64,000 nt of DNA from Saprospiraceae bacterium (GTDB taxonomy: Bacteria; Bacteroidota; Bacteroidia; Chitinophagales; Saprospiraceae). Shown here piece by piece: positions 28,543-38,117 of the stretch (within the stretch, counting starts at the first letter, position 1; every line of letters begins with the position of its first letter). Where the stretch lies: positions 62,001 through 126,000 of the forward strand of contig JADJLN010000002.1 of assembly GCA_016710115.1 (NCBI GenBank), in the 5' to 3' direction. The position numbers were made by a program, and so were the translations under genes. The notes under the pieces were generated by a model. That model did no database searches. It was not told where the DNA came from and saw nothing but the letters and a program-made list of their open reading frames with translations.

Positions 28543-30357
28543 ATGCAATCCATTCGCAACATCGCCATCATTGCTCACGTCGACCACGGAAAGACCACCC
28601 TCGTCGACAAAATGCTCTTTGCCGGCCACTTTTTCAAGGAGCACCAGGAAGTAGGTGAACTGGTTATGGACAACAATGATCTCGAGCGCGAGCGCGGGAT
28701 CACCATTCTGGCCAAGAATGTGGCTATGATGTACAAGGACACCAAGATCAACATCATCGATACACCGGGTCACTCCGATTTTGGTGGTGAAGTTGAACGT
28801 GTACTGAACATGGCAGACGGCGTCCTCCTGCTGGTCGATGCGTTTGAAGGACCCATGCCACAAACCCGTTTCGTGCTGGAAAAGGCGCTGGAACTGGGCT
28901 TGAAGCCGATCGTCGTCATCAACAAGGTGGACAAGGAGAACTGTACACCGGATGAAGTCAACGACGAAGTATTTGAACTGATGTTCAATCTGGAAGCGAC
29001 AGAAGAACAACTTGACTACCCGACCATCTTCGGTTCAGCCAAACAGAGCTGGATGAGCACCGACTGGCGGAACCCGACGGACAATATCACACCCTTGCTG
29101 GATGCCATTATCGAGCACGTACCACCACCGGTAGCCGAGGAAGGAACGACTCAGATGCTGATCACATCCCTGGACTTTTCGTCCTATGTCGGCCGGATCG
29201 CCATCGGACGTCTTCATCGGGGTGAATTGAGGGATGGGCAGCAGATCTCCCTCATGAAAAAAGACGGGACTGTCCAGAAGCAGAAAATGCGTGGCCTTTT
29301 TGTTTTTTCAGGGCTGGAGAAGGTGAAAGCAGAAGTGGTCAAGGCAGGTGACATCTGTGCCATCGTCGGGATTGAAGGATTTGAGATCGGTGATACCATT
29401 GCCGATCCCGAGACCCCGGAAGCATTGCCAACGATTGCCATCGACGAGCCGACCATCAGCATGACCTTTACGATCAACGACAGTCCTTTTTTCGGGCAGG
29501 AAGGCAAATTTGTTACCTCCCGACATGTGAAGGACCGGTTATTCAAGGAGCTGGAGAAAAACCTGGCGCTGCGCGTGGAAGAAACCGGTAGCGCGGATTC
29601 CTTTAAAGTATTTGGAAGAGGAGTACTTCACCTGTCCGTCCTGATCGAGACCATGCGTCGCGAAGGGTATGAGCTGCAGATCGGTCAGCCACAGGTCATC
29701 TTCAAACGGATTGATGGCGTGAATTGTGAGCCGATCGAGGATCTGCGAATTGATCTTCCAGAGACAGTGGCCGGAAAGGCCATCGAAATGGTGACCAAAA
29801 GGAAGGGCATGATGTTGGAAATGATCCCGAAGGGGGATCGGATGTTGCTCAAGTTCGAGATCCCGTCACGGGGTATCATGGGACTGCGTTCCATGCTCCT
29901 GACAGCTACAGCCGGTGAAGCGATCATGAACCACCGCTTCAAGGAATACCAGCCCCACAAGGGGGAGATCCCGGGTCGACAGAATGGATCCCTCATCGTG
30001 ATGGAAACAGGTACGTCTATTCCTTACTCCCTGAACAATCTGCAGGACCGTGGATTCTTCTTCATCGAACCGGGTGAAGAGATCTACGAAGGACAGGTGA
30101 TCGGAGAAAACACACGTGTCGGTGATCTGGTGGTGAACGTCACCAAAACAAAAAAACTGACCAACATGCGGGCATCTGGTTCGGATGATAAGGTCAAGCT
30201 GGCTCCACCGCGGAAAATGACCCTGGAAGAAGCCCTCGAATACATCCAGGAGGATGAATTTGTGGAGGTCACACCCAAATCCATCCGTCTCCGGAAAATA
30301 TTTTTGAAGGAACACGACAGGAAGCGGGCAAAGAATACAGCTTTGGCGGGTGCATAG
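28543..30357 (+). CDS. typA: TypA/BipA ribosome-associated GTPase
   Basis: 604 residues, the normal length. G1 AHVDHGKTTLVDKML, G2/switch region RERGITILAKN, G3 DTPGHSDFGGEVERVL, G4 VINKVDKENC and G5 SAKQSW are complete. Domains II and III and the family-specific C-terminal domain follow (RGVLHLSVLIETMRREGYE, PSRGIMGLRSMLLTATAG, TNMRASGSDDKVKLAPP). The protein binds the 70S ribosome and supports ribosome assembly and stress growth. The start follows an in-place -7 element. Intact, with no indel, unlike many neighbours. Confidence 0.97.
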   Translation: MQSIRNIAIIAHVDHGKTTLVDKMLFAGHFFKEHQEVGELVMDNNDLERERGITILAKNVAMMYKDTKINIIDTPGHSDFGGEVERVLNMADGVLLLVDAFEGPMPQTRFVLEKALELGLKPIVVINKVDKENCTPDEVNDEVFELMFNLEATEEQLDYPTIFGSAKQSWMSTDWRNPTDNITPLLDAIIEHVPPPVAEEGTTQMLITSLDFSSYVGRIAIGRLHRGELRDGQQISLMKKDGTVQKQKMRGLFVFSGLEKVKAEVVKAGDICAIVGIEGFEIGDTIADPETPEALPTIAIDEPTISMTFTINDSPFFGQEGKFVTSRHVKDRLFKELEKNLALRVEETGSADSFKVFGRGVLHLSVLIETMRREGYELQIGQPQVIFKRIDGVNCEPIEDLRIDLPETVAGKAIEMVTKRKGMMLEMIPKGDRMLLKFEIPSRGIMGLRSMLLTATAGEAIMNHRFKEYQPHKGEIPGRQNGSLIVMETGTSIPYSLNNLQDRGFFFIEPGEEIYEGQVIGENTRVGDLVVNVTKTKKLTNMRASGSDDKVKLAPPRKMTLEEALEYIQEDEFVEVTPKSIRLRKIFLKEHDRKRAKNTALAGA

Positions 30358-30438
30358 TGGCACACCGTTTGGAAGTGCTTATATTGTCCGGGAATCCTTC
30401 TAGCTGAATTTGAAGGAATCAGGAAAGAGGCCAGGCGT

Positions 30439-30987
30439 ATGGCACGGATCGATTTTTTGCGAACGGCAATGAAGGATATCACTCAGACGGGCTCCGTCTG
30501 GGAGAGTTCACGATTCCTGATCCGGAAATTACTGGATCCAGTCGATTGGCAAGCATCAACCCGGATCATCGAATTGGGTACGGGCAACGGCGTGATCACT
30601 GAGGCAATTCTTCACCGGATGCGCCAGGATGCCCACTTGACCGCCTATGAGATCAATACAGATTTCCTCGCATTGACGCGCAACCGTATCCAGGATGACA
30701 CACGATGTACACTCACGGATGCCAGTGCAGAATTTCTGACGGAACAGTTAGCTGATGGCAGTATCGATGCCGTCATTTCCAGTCTCCCCTTTGCCATGAT
30801 GGACGAGGAACTCCAGGATGCCATTCTGCGAGAGATCTATCTGGTCCTTAAGCCGGGTGGACAATATCTGCAATACCAGTATGCTCCGACTAAATACCGG
30901 ATGATCACCCGACGATTCAAACGGGTCAGGCTGGATTATACGCTGCTCAATATTCCGCCGGCATTTGTTTATTCCTGCATTAAATAG
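30439..30987 (+). CDS. class I methyltransferase, phospholipid N-methyltransferase/KsgA-like
   Basis: 182 residues. Motif I is ELGTGNGVITEAILHRM (about residue 48), followed by the acidic AYEINTDFL and, at motif IV, SIDAVISSLPFAMMDEELQD. LRTAMKDITQTGSVWESSRF near the N-terminus matches the opening of bacterial phospholipid methyltransferases that act on phosphatidylethanolamine. The fold uses S-adenosylmethionine. No membrane helix; probably peripheral. It sits 80 bases behind typA and could share its transcript, but its role need not be linked. Confidence 0.75.
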   Translation: MARIDFLRTAMKDITQTGSVWESSRFLIRKLLDPVDWQASTRIIELGTGNGVITEAILHRMRQDAHLTAYEINTDFLALTRNRIQDDTRCTLTDASAEFLTEQLADGSIDAVISSLPFAMMDEELQDAILREIYLVLKPGGQYLQYQYAPTKYRMITRRFKRVRLDYTLLNIPPAFVYSCIK

Positions 30988-31133
30988 GGATATCCCCAGC
31001 GACGACCTGATCAGGATCACGTCCGGTTTGTATATGCATCATCTGGTAGCATAGCCTAGTCCGGTTTCTTTGTCTATGAATTCTCGGGCAACGCCCGGAC
31101 ATTGCCTTTTCCTATCCTGAAAAGCAGACAATC

Positions 31134-33908
31134 ATGGCAACTGGATTTCCATTTGTGTATTTCTTCGGAGATGGTCATGCCGATGGCAACCGCTCGATGG
31201 CCAACCTTCTTGGTGGCAAGGGGGCTAACCTGGCCGAAATGGCGGGCCACCCCGATCTTCAATTACCTGTTCCTCCCGGGTTTACAATTACTACGGAAGT
31301 CTGTACCTGGTTTGTTGAACACGCCAAAACCTATCCTGAAGGCTTCCGCGATCAAGTGTTGACTGCTTTACATGAAGTAGAGCACATCATGGGGAGGCGG
31401 TATGGTGATCCGCGCGATCCCCTGCTGATGTCTGTGCGTTCGGGTGCGCGGCGTTCTATGCCCGGCATGATGGAGACCATCCTCAATCTCGGCCTGACCA
31501 TGGATACCTTGCCGGGGTTGATCCAGCGTACCGGGGATGCCCGCTTCGCGTATGACGCCTACCGGCGCCTGATCATGATGTATGCCGATGTCGTCATGGA
31601 GAAGGCAGCCGGCCTGCCACCGGCCAGAGAGGTGGGCATACGCAAATTGATGGATGATCGCCTGACAGCCCTGAAGAAATCCAAAGGATATGCAGAGGAT
31701 ACCGATCTGCTGCCCGTTGAACTGATCCAACTGACCGAAGAATACAAAGCCTTGATCCTGGCCGTCTTTGGCGTTCCCTTTCCGGATGATCCATGGGATC
31801 AATTATGGGGTGGGATCGGTGCCGTCTTTTCCTCCTGGCAAGGGAAACGAGCAGTGGATTATCGCCGGATTGAGGGCATTCCGAATGACTGGGGTACGGC
31901 CGTGAATGTGCAGGCCATGGTATTTGGTAATCTGGGTGAAAGCAGCGCTACCGGAGTGGCGTTTACCCGTAATCCGGGGAATGGCGAACACCACTTCTAC
32001 GGGGAGTATCTGATCAACGCCCAAGGTGAGGATGTCGTAGCCGGTACACGGACACCTGCGCCGATCAATGCCTGGTCCCGGAACGATCAGAGCCGGAACC
32101 TGCCCACATTGGAAGAGATCATGCCCGGTCTGTATCATGAACTGCATACCTATCAGCAGCGGCTGGAAGTCCACTATGGTGACATGCAGGACCTGGAATT
32201 TACCATCGAACAAGGGAAGTTGTATATCCTGCAAACCCGGGTAGGCAAGCGCAATGGAGTGGCGGCTATTCGTATCGCAACAGATATGGTGCGCGAGGGA
32301 CTGATCGATGAACCCACAGCACTCAAGCGGGTGGCTCCGACCCAGTTGATCGAATTGTTACTACCCCGCCTTGACCCCGCCGCCGAAATGACCTGGAAAC
32401 CGATTGCTAAAGGATTGCCTGCCGGTCCGGGAGGGGCAAGAGGCCGGGTGGTCTTTACAGCTGAACACGCAGTGGAGTGGGCCGCAAGGGGGGAAGAGGT
32501 CATCCTGGTACGCGAGGAGACCTCGCCTGAAGATGTCGACGGGATGCACAAGGCCAGTGCAGTGCTGACCAGTAAGGGAGGGATGACCAGCCATGCCGCA
32601 TTGGTCGCTCGCGGATGGGGCAAATGCTGTTTTAATGATACGGCGACCACCGAGATCGCCACGGATCTCAGTTCCTTCGTCTCGGAAGATGGGCAGGTCG
32701 TTCATCAGGGCGACTGGATCAGTCTCAACGGAACAAAAGGTCTCGTTTATGCGGGGCAGGTGCCTCTGGTCGACAGTGACCTGAGCGAACATGGTCCCTA
32801 TAACGAATTGATGAGTATGGTTGATCGTTATCGCACACTGGGGATCCGAACCAACGCCGATACACCGGAGGCAGCCGCCCAGGCCCTGGCATTCGGTGCA
32901 GAAGGGATCGGCCTCTTCCGGATCGAACATATGTTTTATGGTGAAGGGAGCACCGAGCCACTGTTCATCATGCGCAAGGTCATTCTGAGCAAGACTGAGG
33001 AGGAACGACAGCAGGCACTAGATGAACTTTTTCCCTATATGAAGCATGACATCAAGGCCACCCTGGCCGTGATGAAAGGCAAGCCGGTCACCATCCGGCT
33101 GATCGATCCACCCCTGCATGAGTTCGTGCCACATGATGAAGAGAAGCTAATGATGCTGGCACAGGAACTCGATATCAGCGTCCAGAAACTCAAAAAGCGG
33201 ATCGTGGCCCTGCACGAAAACAACCCCATGCTGGGTCATCGGGGTGTGCGCCTCGGGATCACCTATCCAGAGTTGACCAAAATGCAGGTGCGGGCCATCC
33301 TGGAAGCAGCAGGTGAACTGGACCAGGAGGGTATTTCCTGTTTCCCGGAGATCATGATTCCGTTGACGGTTTGTGTGACGGAACTCACGCACCAGAAAAA
33401 GATCGTAGACCAGGTCTCTGCTGAAGTCAATCAGAAGTTTGGTAAGGAGATCGCCTTCCACTACGGGACGATGATCGAAGTGCCCCGTGCAGCTCTCCGT
33501 GCAGCGGCCATTGCGGAGGTGACGGAGTTCTTCAGCTTTGGCACCAATGACCTTACCCAGATGGGCTTCGGGTTCAGCCGGGACGATATTGGTTCATTCC
33601 TTCCCGATTACCTGGCAGCCGGTATTCTGTCCAGAGATCCATTCGCTTCTCTCGATCAGGAGGGTATTGGTGAACTGGTCCGGTTTGCTGTTGAACGGGG
33701 ACGCCAGACCAGGCCCGACCTCAAAATCGGGATCTGTGGTGAACACGGTGGAGATCCGGAAAGTGTGCGTTTCTTCCACAAAGCCGGACTGGATTATGTC
33801 AGTTGTTCGCCATTCCGGGTGCCTATTGCCCGTCTGGCCGCTGCCCAGGCAGCCATTGACATGCCAATTATCAATCGCCCGGTGAGTGAATTAAACGCGA
33901 TGAATTGA
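31134..33908 (+). CDS. ppdK: pyruvate, phosphate dikinase
   Basis: 924 residues. N-terminal ATP-grasp domain: GGKGANLAEMAGHPDLQLPV, SGARRSMPGMMETILNLGL. Central phosphohistidine domain: SKGGMTSHAALVARGWGK with catalytic His487. C-terminal PEP/pyruvate barrel: LGHRGVRLGITYPELTKMQ, FFSFGTNDLTQMGFGFSRDD and the catalytic Cys in GICGEHGG. It converts pyruvate, ATP and phosphate to phosphoenolpyruvate, AMP and pyrophosphate, for gluconeogenesis or reversible glycolysis. Right after GKCC, residues 501-507 (NDTATTE) are encoded by an Illumina adapter sequence (32634-32657), so the native residues there are lost although the frame stays open. ATG at 31134 fits the family start. Confidence 0.95.
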   Translation: MATGFPFVYFFGDGHADGNRSMANLLGGKGANLAEMAGHPDLQLPVPPGFTITTEVCTWFVEHAKTYPEGFRDQVLTALHEVEHIMGRRYGDPRDPLLMSVRSGARRSMPGMMETILNLGLTMDTLPGLIQRTGDARFAYDAYRRLIMMYADVVMEKAAGLPPAREVGIRKLMDDRLTALKKSKGYAEDTDLLPVELIQLTEEYKALILAVFGVPFPDDPWDQLWGGIGAVFSSWQGKRAVDYRRIEGIPNDWGTAVNVQAMVFGNLGESSATGVAFTRNPGNGEHHFYGEYLINAQGEDVVAGTRTPAPINAWSRNDQSRNLPTLEEIMPGLYHELHTYQQRLEVHYGDMQDLEFTIEQGKLYILQTRVGKRNGVAAIRIATDMVREGLIDEPTALKRVAPTQLIELLLPRLDPAAEMTWKPIAKGLPAGPGGARGRVVFTAEHAVEWAARGEEVILVREETSPEDVDGMHKASAVLTSKGGMTSHAALVARGWGKCCFNDTATTEIATDLSSFVSEDGQVVHQGDWISLNGTKGLVYAGQVPLVDSDLSEHGPYNELMSMVDRYRTLGIRTNADTPEAAAQALAFGAEGIGLFRIEHMFYGEGSTEPLFIMRKVILSKTEEERQQALDELFPYMKHDIKATLAVMKGKPVTIRLIDPPLHEFVPHDEEKLMMLAQELDISVQKLKKRIVALHENNPMLGHRGVRLGITYPELTKMQVRAILEAAGELDQEGISCFPEIMIPLTVCVTELTHQKKIVDQVSAEVNQKFGKEIAFHYGTMIEVPRAALRAAAIAEVTEFFSFGTNDLTQMGFGFSRDDIGSFLPDYLAAGILSRDPFASLDQEGIGELVRFAVERGRQTRPDLKIGICGEHGGDPESVRFFHKAGLDYVSCSPFRVPIARLAAAQAAIDMPIINRPVSELNAMN
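32634..32657 (+). other. 24-base match to the Illumina P5 adapter inside ppdK
   Basis: The stretch reads AATGATACGGCGACC followed by ACCGAGATC, which is identical to the first 24 bases of the Illumina P5 flow-cell adapter; the next base (G at 32658) departs from the adapter (T). In translation it gives NDTATTEI, a known contaminant peptide, in place of the conserved residues that normally follow GxCC in the phosphohistidine domain. Best read as an adapter-derived assembly error. Confidence 0.9.
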
Positions 33909-33954
33909 ATGGACCATTTTCATCCTCTTTGTCCTGATATAATTCGTATTTTCT

Positions 33955-34045
33955 TTACCACTCAAAACCTCAAAACCTCAAAACCTCATAACCTCCCTCC
34001 TACGCTAAAGCTCCGGCGGGCAGGCAAAACCTCATAACCTCCTCT
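33955..34045. repeat. AAAACCTC tract with a GGCGGGCAGGC box
   Basis: Tandem CAAAACCTCAAAACCTCAT-type octamers, a CTAAAGCTCCGGCGGGCAGG box of the kind scattered in Bacteroidota intergenic DNA, and a further AAAACCTCATAACCTCC. It separates ppdK from the zinc-ribbon gene. Confidence 0.6.
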
Positions 34046-34070
34046 CCTCCAAACTCCTTACCTTCAACCC

Positions 34071-34340
34071 ATGGGACGATTCGATTCATTTTGTCAAAGT
34101 TGCGGCATGCCCCTTGACCAGGATCCTGGTAAGGGCGGGACCGAGGCTGACGGCACAAAAAACGCAGCGTACTGCAGCTACTGCTATGACCAGGGACAAT
34201 TCCGTGACAACTTCACCTCGGCAGCTCAAATGGTCGCATTTTCCCAAGAGAAACTGAAGGAAATGGGATTTGGCTGGATCAAACGGTGGCTGTTCACCCT
34301 CCACATCCCTCACCTGGCGCGCTGGAAGAAAAAATGGTAA
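34071..34340 (+). CDS. zinc-ribbon protein (putative zinc ribbon domain family)
   Basis: 89 residues. Two CxxC knuckles are present, FCQSCGMPLDQD (Cys 8 and 11) and AAYCSYCYDQGQF (about 35 and 38), with the spacing of the short putative zinc-ribbon family. The rest, with MVAFSQEKLKEMGFG and a basic end, also fits that family, whose role is unknown. It lies 12 bases before the hydrolase gene, so the two are probably co-transcribed. Confidence 0.8.
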   Translation: MGRFDSFCQSCGMPLDQDPGKGGTEADGTKNAAYCSYCYDQGQFRDNFTSAAQMVAFSQEKLKEMGFGWIKRWLFTLHIPHLARWKKKW

Positions 34341-34352
34341 TTCCTCACTGAC

Positions 34353-35036
34353 ATGGCCAAACCGCCGATCCTCTTGCTGCACGGCGCGCTCGGGAGTGCC
34401 GACCAGCTTCTGCCTCTGGCGAATTTACTGACATCCGATTTCACTGTCTACAACCGAAGTTTTTCAGGGCATGGAGGATCAGCCATTCCTGCCGTCGGGT
34501 ATCGGATGGATATGCTTGTCGCTGATCTGGAATCCTGGATGGACGACACGTTCTCTGAGCCAGTACCTGCCTTTGGATACAGTATGGGAGGCTACGCAGC
34601 AACCGTGCTTGCATGCCGACGCCCGGAGCTCTTTTCGCGCTTGATTACGCTGGGAACCAAATGGGACTGGACGCCGGAGTCTGCTGCCCGGGAAGTTAGC
34701 ATGCTGGACACCACCGTGATTGCACAAAAGGTACCCGCATTGGCCGACCTGATCAAAGCACGACATGCTCCGCAGGACTGGAGACTTGTCGTGGAGGCGA
34801 CGATCGGATTGATCCATGCCCTGGGGAAGAATCCGTTGCTGAATCAAAACCAACTGGCCCAATTGACTGTCCAGGTCGATGTCTTGTGGGGAAGTGCTGA
34901 CCGCATGGTGAGCCAGGGAGAATCTGAACAGACGGCCCAGAGCATTCCGAATGGGCGTTTTCATATTCTGGACGGGGTGAAGCATCCCTTTGAACAGCTG
35001 GATCCAGCAGTATTGATGCCCTTCATTCTGGAATAA
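34353..35036 (+). CDS. alpha/beta hydrolase
   Basis: 227 residues with the oxyanion-hole motif LLLHGALGSADQL at the start, SFSGHGGSA, the nucleophile elbow AFGYSMGGYAA (Ser about residue 77), the acid in VLWGSADRMV and the final His in DGVKHPFEQL. No signal peptide, so cytosolic. The fold covers esterases, lipases and related enzymes; small size and the HGALGS opening fit the MenH/YbfF-like group, but the substrate is not evident. It follows the zinc-ribbon gene closely and is 37 bases before the TonB receptor. Confidence 0.82.
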   Translation: MAKPPILLLHGALGSADQLLPLANLLTSDFTVYNRSFSGHGGSAIPAVGYRMDMLVADLESWMDDTFSEPVPAFGYSMGGYAATVLACRRPELFSRLITLGTKWDWTPESAAREVSMLDTTVIAQKVPALADLIKARHAPQDWRLVVEATIGLIHALGKNPLLNQNQLAQLTVQVDVLWGSADRMVSQGESEQTAQSIPNGRFHILDGVKHPFEQLDPAVLMPFILE

Positions 35037-35073
35037 CCGGGCATGGATGCCCCGAAGGGGCTAAATTTGACCC

Positions 35074-37338
35074 ATGAATCAGCTCCTCCTCATCCGCTCT
35101 CTTTTCGTCCTTCATTTTATCTGGTTTGGTCTTTTGGCACTTGATGCGCAAACAGTCCACGGTGTCGTAACCAACGAGGAGGATTATATCCTGCCGGGTG
35201 CCCAGGTCTATTTCCCGGGAACGGGGATCGCCGGATTTGCCGATTCGATGGGAGGATATCGATTGCCCTGGCAGGAGGGTCAGGACGTGCCTCGCCTGCT
35301 GATCGCCCGACAGGTCGGCTATGCCCCGGATACCCTCCTTATTGATGGGCCCGGCTATGTTCACATTCGCCTGCAGACGGATGCCAACCTCGAAACCATT
35401 ACCGTTCGGGATCGTCGGGAAGCCCAGTTTGTCGATGACATCAACCCGGTCCGGACCGAAGTGGTGAGTGCACTTGAATTGCAGAAAGGGGCTTGTTGCG
35501 ACCTGGCCGGTTGCTTCAATACCAATGCCACTGTACAGAAGAATGTGACCAACGTGATCACTCAGGCTCAGGAGCTGAGGATCCTGGGATTGAGTGGTGT
35601 CTACAACCAGGTTCTGGTGGATGGATTCCCAGTTGTACAGGGTCTGACTTACACCTATGGTATCGGGGATGTGCCCGGGTCGTGGATCGAAAATATCTAT
35701 ATCAGCAAGGGAGCCAATTCAGTGCTGCAAGGATATGAAAGTATCAGTGGCCAGATCAATGTCGAATTGCGTGAGCCACAACCTGGAGAGGAAGGTCGAC
35801 ATCCGGATGTCTTTCTTCAAGCGTATGCCAATTCATTCGGTGAATCCCAGATCAACGGGATCTTCGAACAATCGGGTGACGAATGGGCAAATGCTTTGTT
35901 TATCCATACCACCCAGCCGGCCCAGCGGATAGATCGGGACGAGGACGGTTTTCTGGATCTCCCTCTGGTGACGCGGTATTCTCTGGCCGATCGATTTGTT
36001 TTGGGAAATACCCAATCGATCGGTTTGAGTGTACGTGCCGGATTTCGGTTACTCGGTGTCGAACGGACGGGTGGTCAGACAGGTTATTATCCGGATGAAC
36101 ATGCTGGCGATGATGTCGTTTATGGCCAATGGGTGCGATATACACAACCGGAATTATGGACACGAACAGCATATCGGTGGAGGGACAATCAACGGATTGT
36201 TCTGCTGGCCTCGGGCATTCTCCACAACCAGCGGTCATGGTATGGATTGCTCCACTACACCGCACGTCAGGAAACCATGAATGCCGCACTCCAATACGAG
36301 TGGGACCCGAAACCGACCTGGCGACTCAAGTCAGGTATTTCACATCGCTCCCATGTTCTCCGGGAGACGTTGTCATTCGAACAGAATCCGCTGGCACTGA
36401 GCCAGGGTGGCGATTATACTCGCGAGGATCAGGTAACCGGGGTTTATGCCGAATCCGTATCCGAATTTTGGGATGATCGGCTGACCTGGATCCTGGGAGC
36501 CCGTCTGGATCATCATCAGCAGTTCGGGGAGATCTTTACACCGCGAAGCCTGATCAAGCTGGACCTGTGGGAGGGGAGTTCGCTGCGCGGATCGATCGGC
36601 TGGGGCTGGCGGACAGCCAATGTTTTTTCCGAACAGATCGTCCTGTTGGCGGGTAACCGGGATGTGCTGATCGATGCCGGACTGAAGCCGGAAAAAGCAA
36701 TGAACTGGGGAATCAATTTTTCTCAGCGATTCTATCTCGGTGATATGGTCCTTCGGTGGGGTGCCGATTATTATCAGACCCGGTTTTCCAATCAGATTTT
36801 CCCTGATTTCCTCCAGGATGCCCGTACAGCCGTGGTGGCCAATTTTGAAGATCCCTCTTACAGCAGAGCCTTCCAAACGGATCTGGATCTGACACCCCTG
36901 TCCGGTCTGCAAATCAAGTTGGCCTATAATTTTCTTGATGTTTACCGGGTAGATGAAGGGGAACGACTGGACCTTCCCTTTAATGCGCGTCACCGGTTGA
37001 TGGGGACCATTTCCTATGCCACAACAGATAGCCGCTGGCAGGGTGATGTCCATGCCCATTGGTACGGAGCCATGACCCTGCCCAATACCTCAGGTAATCC
37101 GGAGCCATTTCAACGGCCGGAAGAATCTCCCGATTATACCACATTGACGGCACAGTTGACATTCAGATCTGGTGCCTTCAATATCTATGGTGGGTGTGAG
37201 AATATCTTTGATTTTCGGCAGAAGCAGCCGATTCTGGGTTGGCAAGATCCATTTGGTCCCTACTTTGACACTTCCTCTGTCTGGGGCCCTACCCGTGGCC
37301 GGGAATTCTATCTGGGCGTGAGATGGAACTGGAAGTGA
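35074..37338 (+). CDS. TonB-dependent outer-membrane receptor with carboxypeptidase-like N-terminal domain
   Basis: 754 residues. A signal peptide (to about residue 25) is followed by a carboxypeptidase-D-regulatory-like domain (GVVTNEEDYILPGAQVYFPG to about residue 105), a plug domain (about 120-230) and a 22-strand barrel ending FYLGVRWNWK with an aromatic end. The plug has an unusual Cys cluster, GACCDLAGCFNTNATVQ, before the ELRILGLSGVYNQVLVDG signature. Such receptors import metal chelates, cobalamin or oligosaccharides with TonB energy; the ligand is not evident and no SusD partner follows. A TAAATTTG lies two bases before the ATG. The gene ends back-to-back with the anti-sigma-like gene. 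Confidence 0.9.
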   Translation: MNQLLLIRSLFVLHFIWFGLLALDAQTVHGVVTNEEDYILPGAQVYFPGTGIAGFADSMGGYRLPWQEGQDVPRLLIARQVGYAPDTLLIDGPGYVHIRLQTDANLETITVRDRREAQFVDDINPVRTEVVSALELQKGACCDLAGCFNTNATVQKNVTNVITQAQELRILGLSGVYNQVLVDGFPVVQGLTYTYGIGDVPGSWIENIYISKGANSVLQGYESISGQINVELREPQPGEEGRHPDVFLQAYANSFGESQINGIFEQSGDEWANALFIHTTQPAQRIDRDEDGFLDLPLVTRYSLADRFVLGNTQSIGLSVRAGFRLLGVERTGGQTGYYPDEHAGDDVVYGQWVRYTQPELWTRTAYRWRDNQRIVLLASGILHNQRSWYGLLHYTARQETMNAALQYEWDPKPTWRLKSGISHRSHVLRETLSFEQNPLALSQGGDYTREDQVTGVYAESVSEFWDDRLTWILGARLDHHQQFGEIFTPRSLIKLDLWEGSSLRGSIGWGWRTANVFSEQIVLLAGNRDVLIDAGLKPEKAMNWGINFSQRFYLGDMVLRWGADYYQTRFSNQIFPDFLQDARTAVVANFEDPSYSRAFQTDLDLTPLSGLQIKLAYNFLDVYRVDEGERLDLPFNARHRLMGTISYATTDSRWQGDVHAHWYGAMTLPNTSGNPEPFQRPEESPDYTTLTAQLTFRSGAFNIYGGCENIFDFRQKQPILGWQDPFGPYFDTSSVWGPTRGREFYLGVRWNWK

Positions 37339-38117
37339 TCAAGGAAGCAGGTTCGCCAGCTTATACCAGATGCTGTTCAACTTTTCATCCAGATCCTCGG
37401 CTTGCTGCCGGTGATCAGATGTAGGATCACGCATCACCTCAGAAAGGTCGCTTCGGATTTCTTCAGTAGGGTAGTCCGGTGCATCTTACAGAGGATGTTA
37501 TTCCATCTGAGATCATCTGCAAATGAGAATGTGTTATTCGGATTGATCTGTTCAAACCGGGCCAGAGCCTGAGCATAGTCCTTCTGACGAAAGGCGGAAT
37601 AGGCGATCAGATAGTTGAGGTCGGAAGACTCTGGATGAACCGCAAGGCTATCCATCAACTGGCTGACAGCCTGGTCGATCTGTCCATCTTCAATAAGCAA
37701 GACAGCCGTGTGATAGGCGGCAGCGTTGCCCTGCAGATCACCTCGCACTGAACCGGTTGAAGGAATGGCTACCATGTTGGATGCGTCGGCTATTATTTCT
37801 GAATGATCCCAGGAGCCCAGGGAAGCAAAGAGGAATGCTCCGGCGACAACCAGGATAATACCGATGGCAGCTATGGAGGCAATTCGCTTCAATGGGATGA
37901 TCGGCGAATGAGAACGGACAGGTGTTTCGGCAAACTGTTTACGCAGATCCTGCGCAATAGAAAACTCCATTAGTTCGGATACGAGTTGACGATCTTCCAT
38001 CTCCTGAATTGCTTCGGGATGATCGTTCATCCAGGATTGTAAGGCATTGATCTCGGACGGCGACAGGTTTCCTTCTGCCCAGGCATCGAATTGTGCGTGT
38101 AAGGTTTCCGTGTTCAT
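37339..38117 (-). CDS. membrane anti-sigma-like protein with periplasmic TPR region, C-terminal frameshift
   Basis: The N-terminal 75 residues (FDAWAEGNLSPSEINALQSW and following) resemble the cytosolic sigma-binding part of anti-sigma proteins, then a single membrane helix (about 78-100, IASIAAIGIILVVAGAFLF) leads to a TPR-like external part (about 135-210). The open frame stops at 37434, but a frame change near 37490 restores a full last repeat (PTEEIRSDLSEVMRD, HRQQAEDLDEKLNSIW) up to a TGA at 37339, directly against the TonB receptor stop. The ATG overlaps the sigma gene stop by four bases, so both are one operon and the protein probably controls that sigma factor. Confidence 0.65.
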
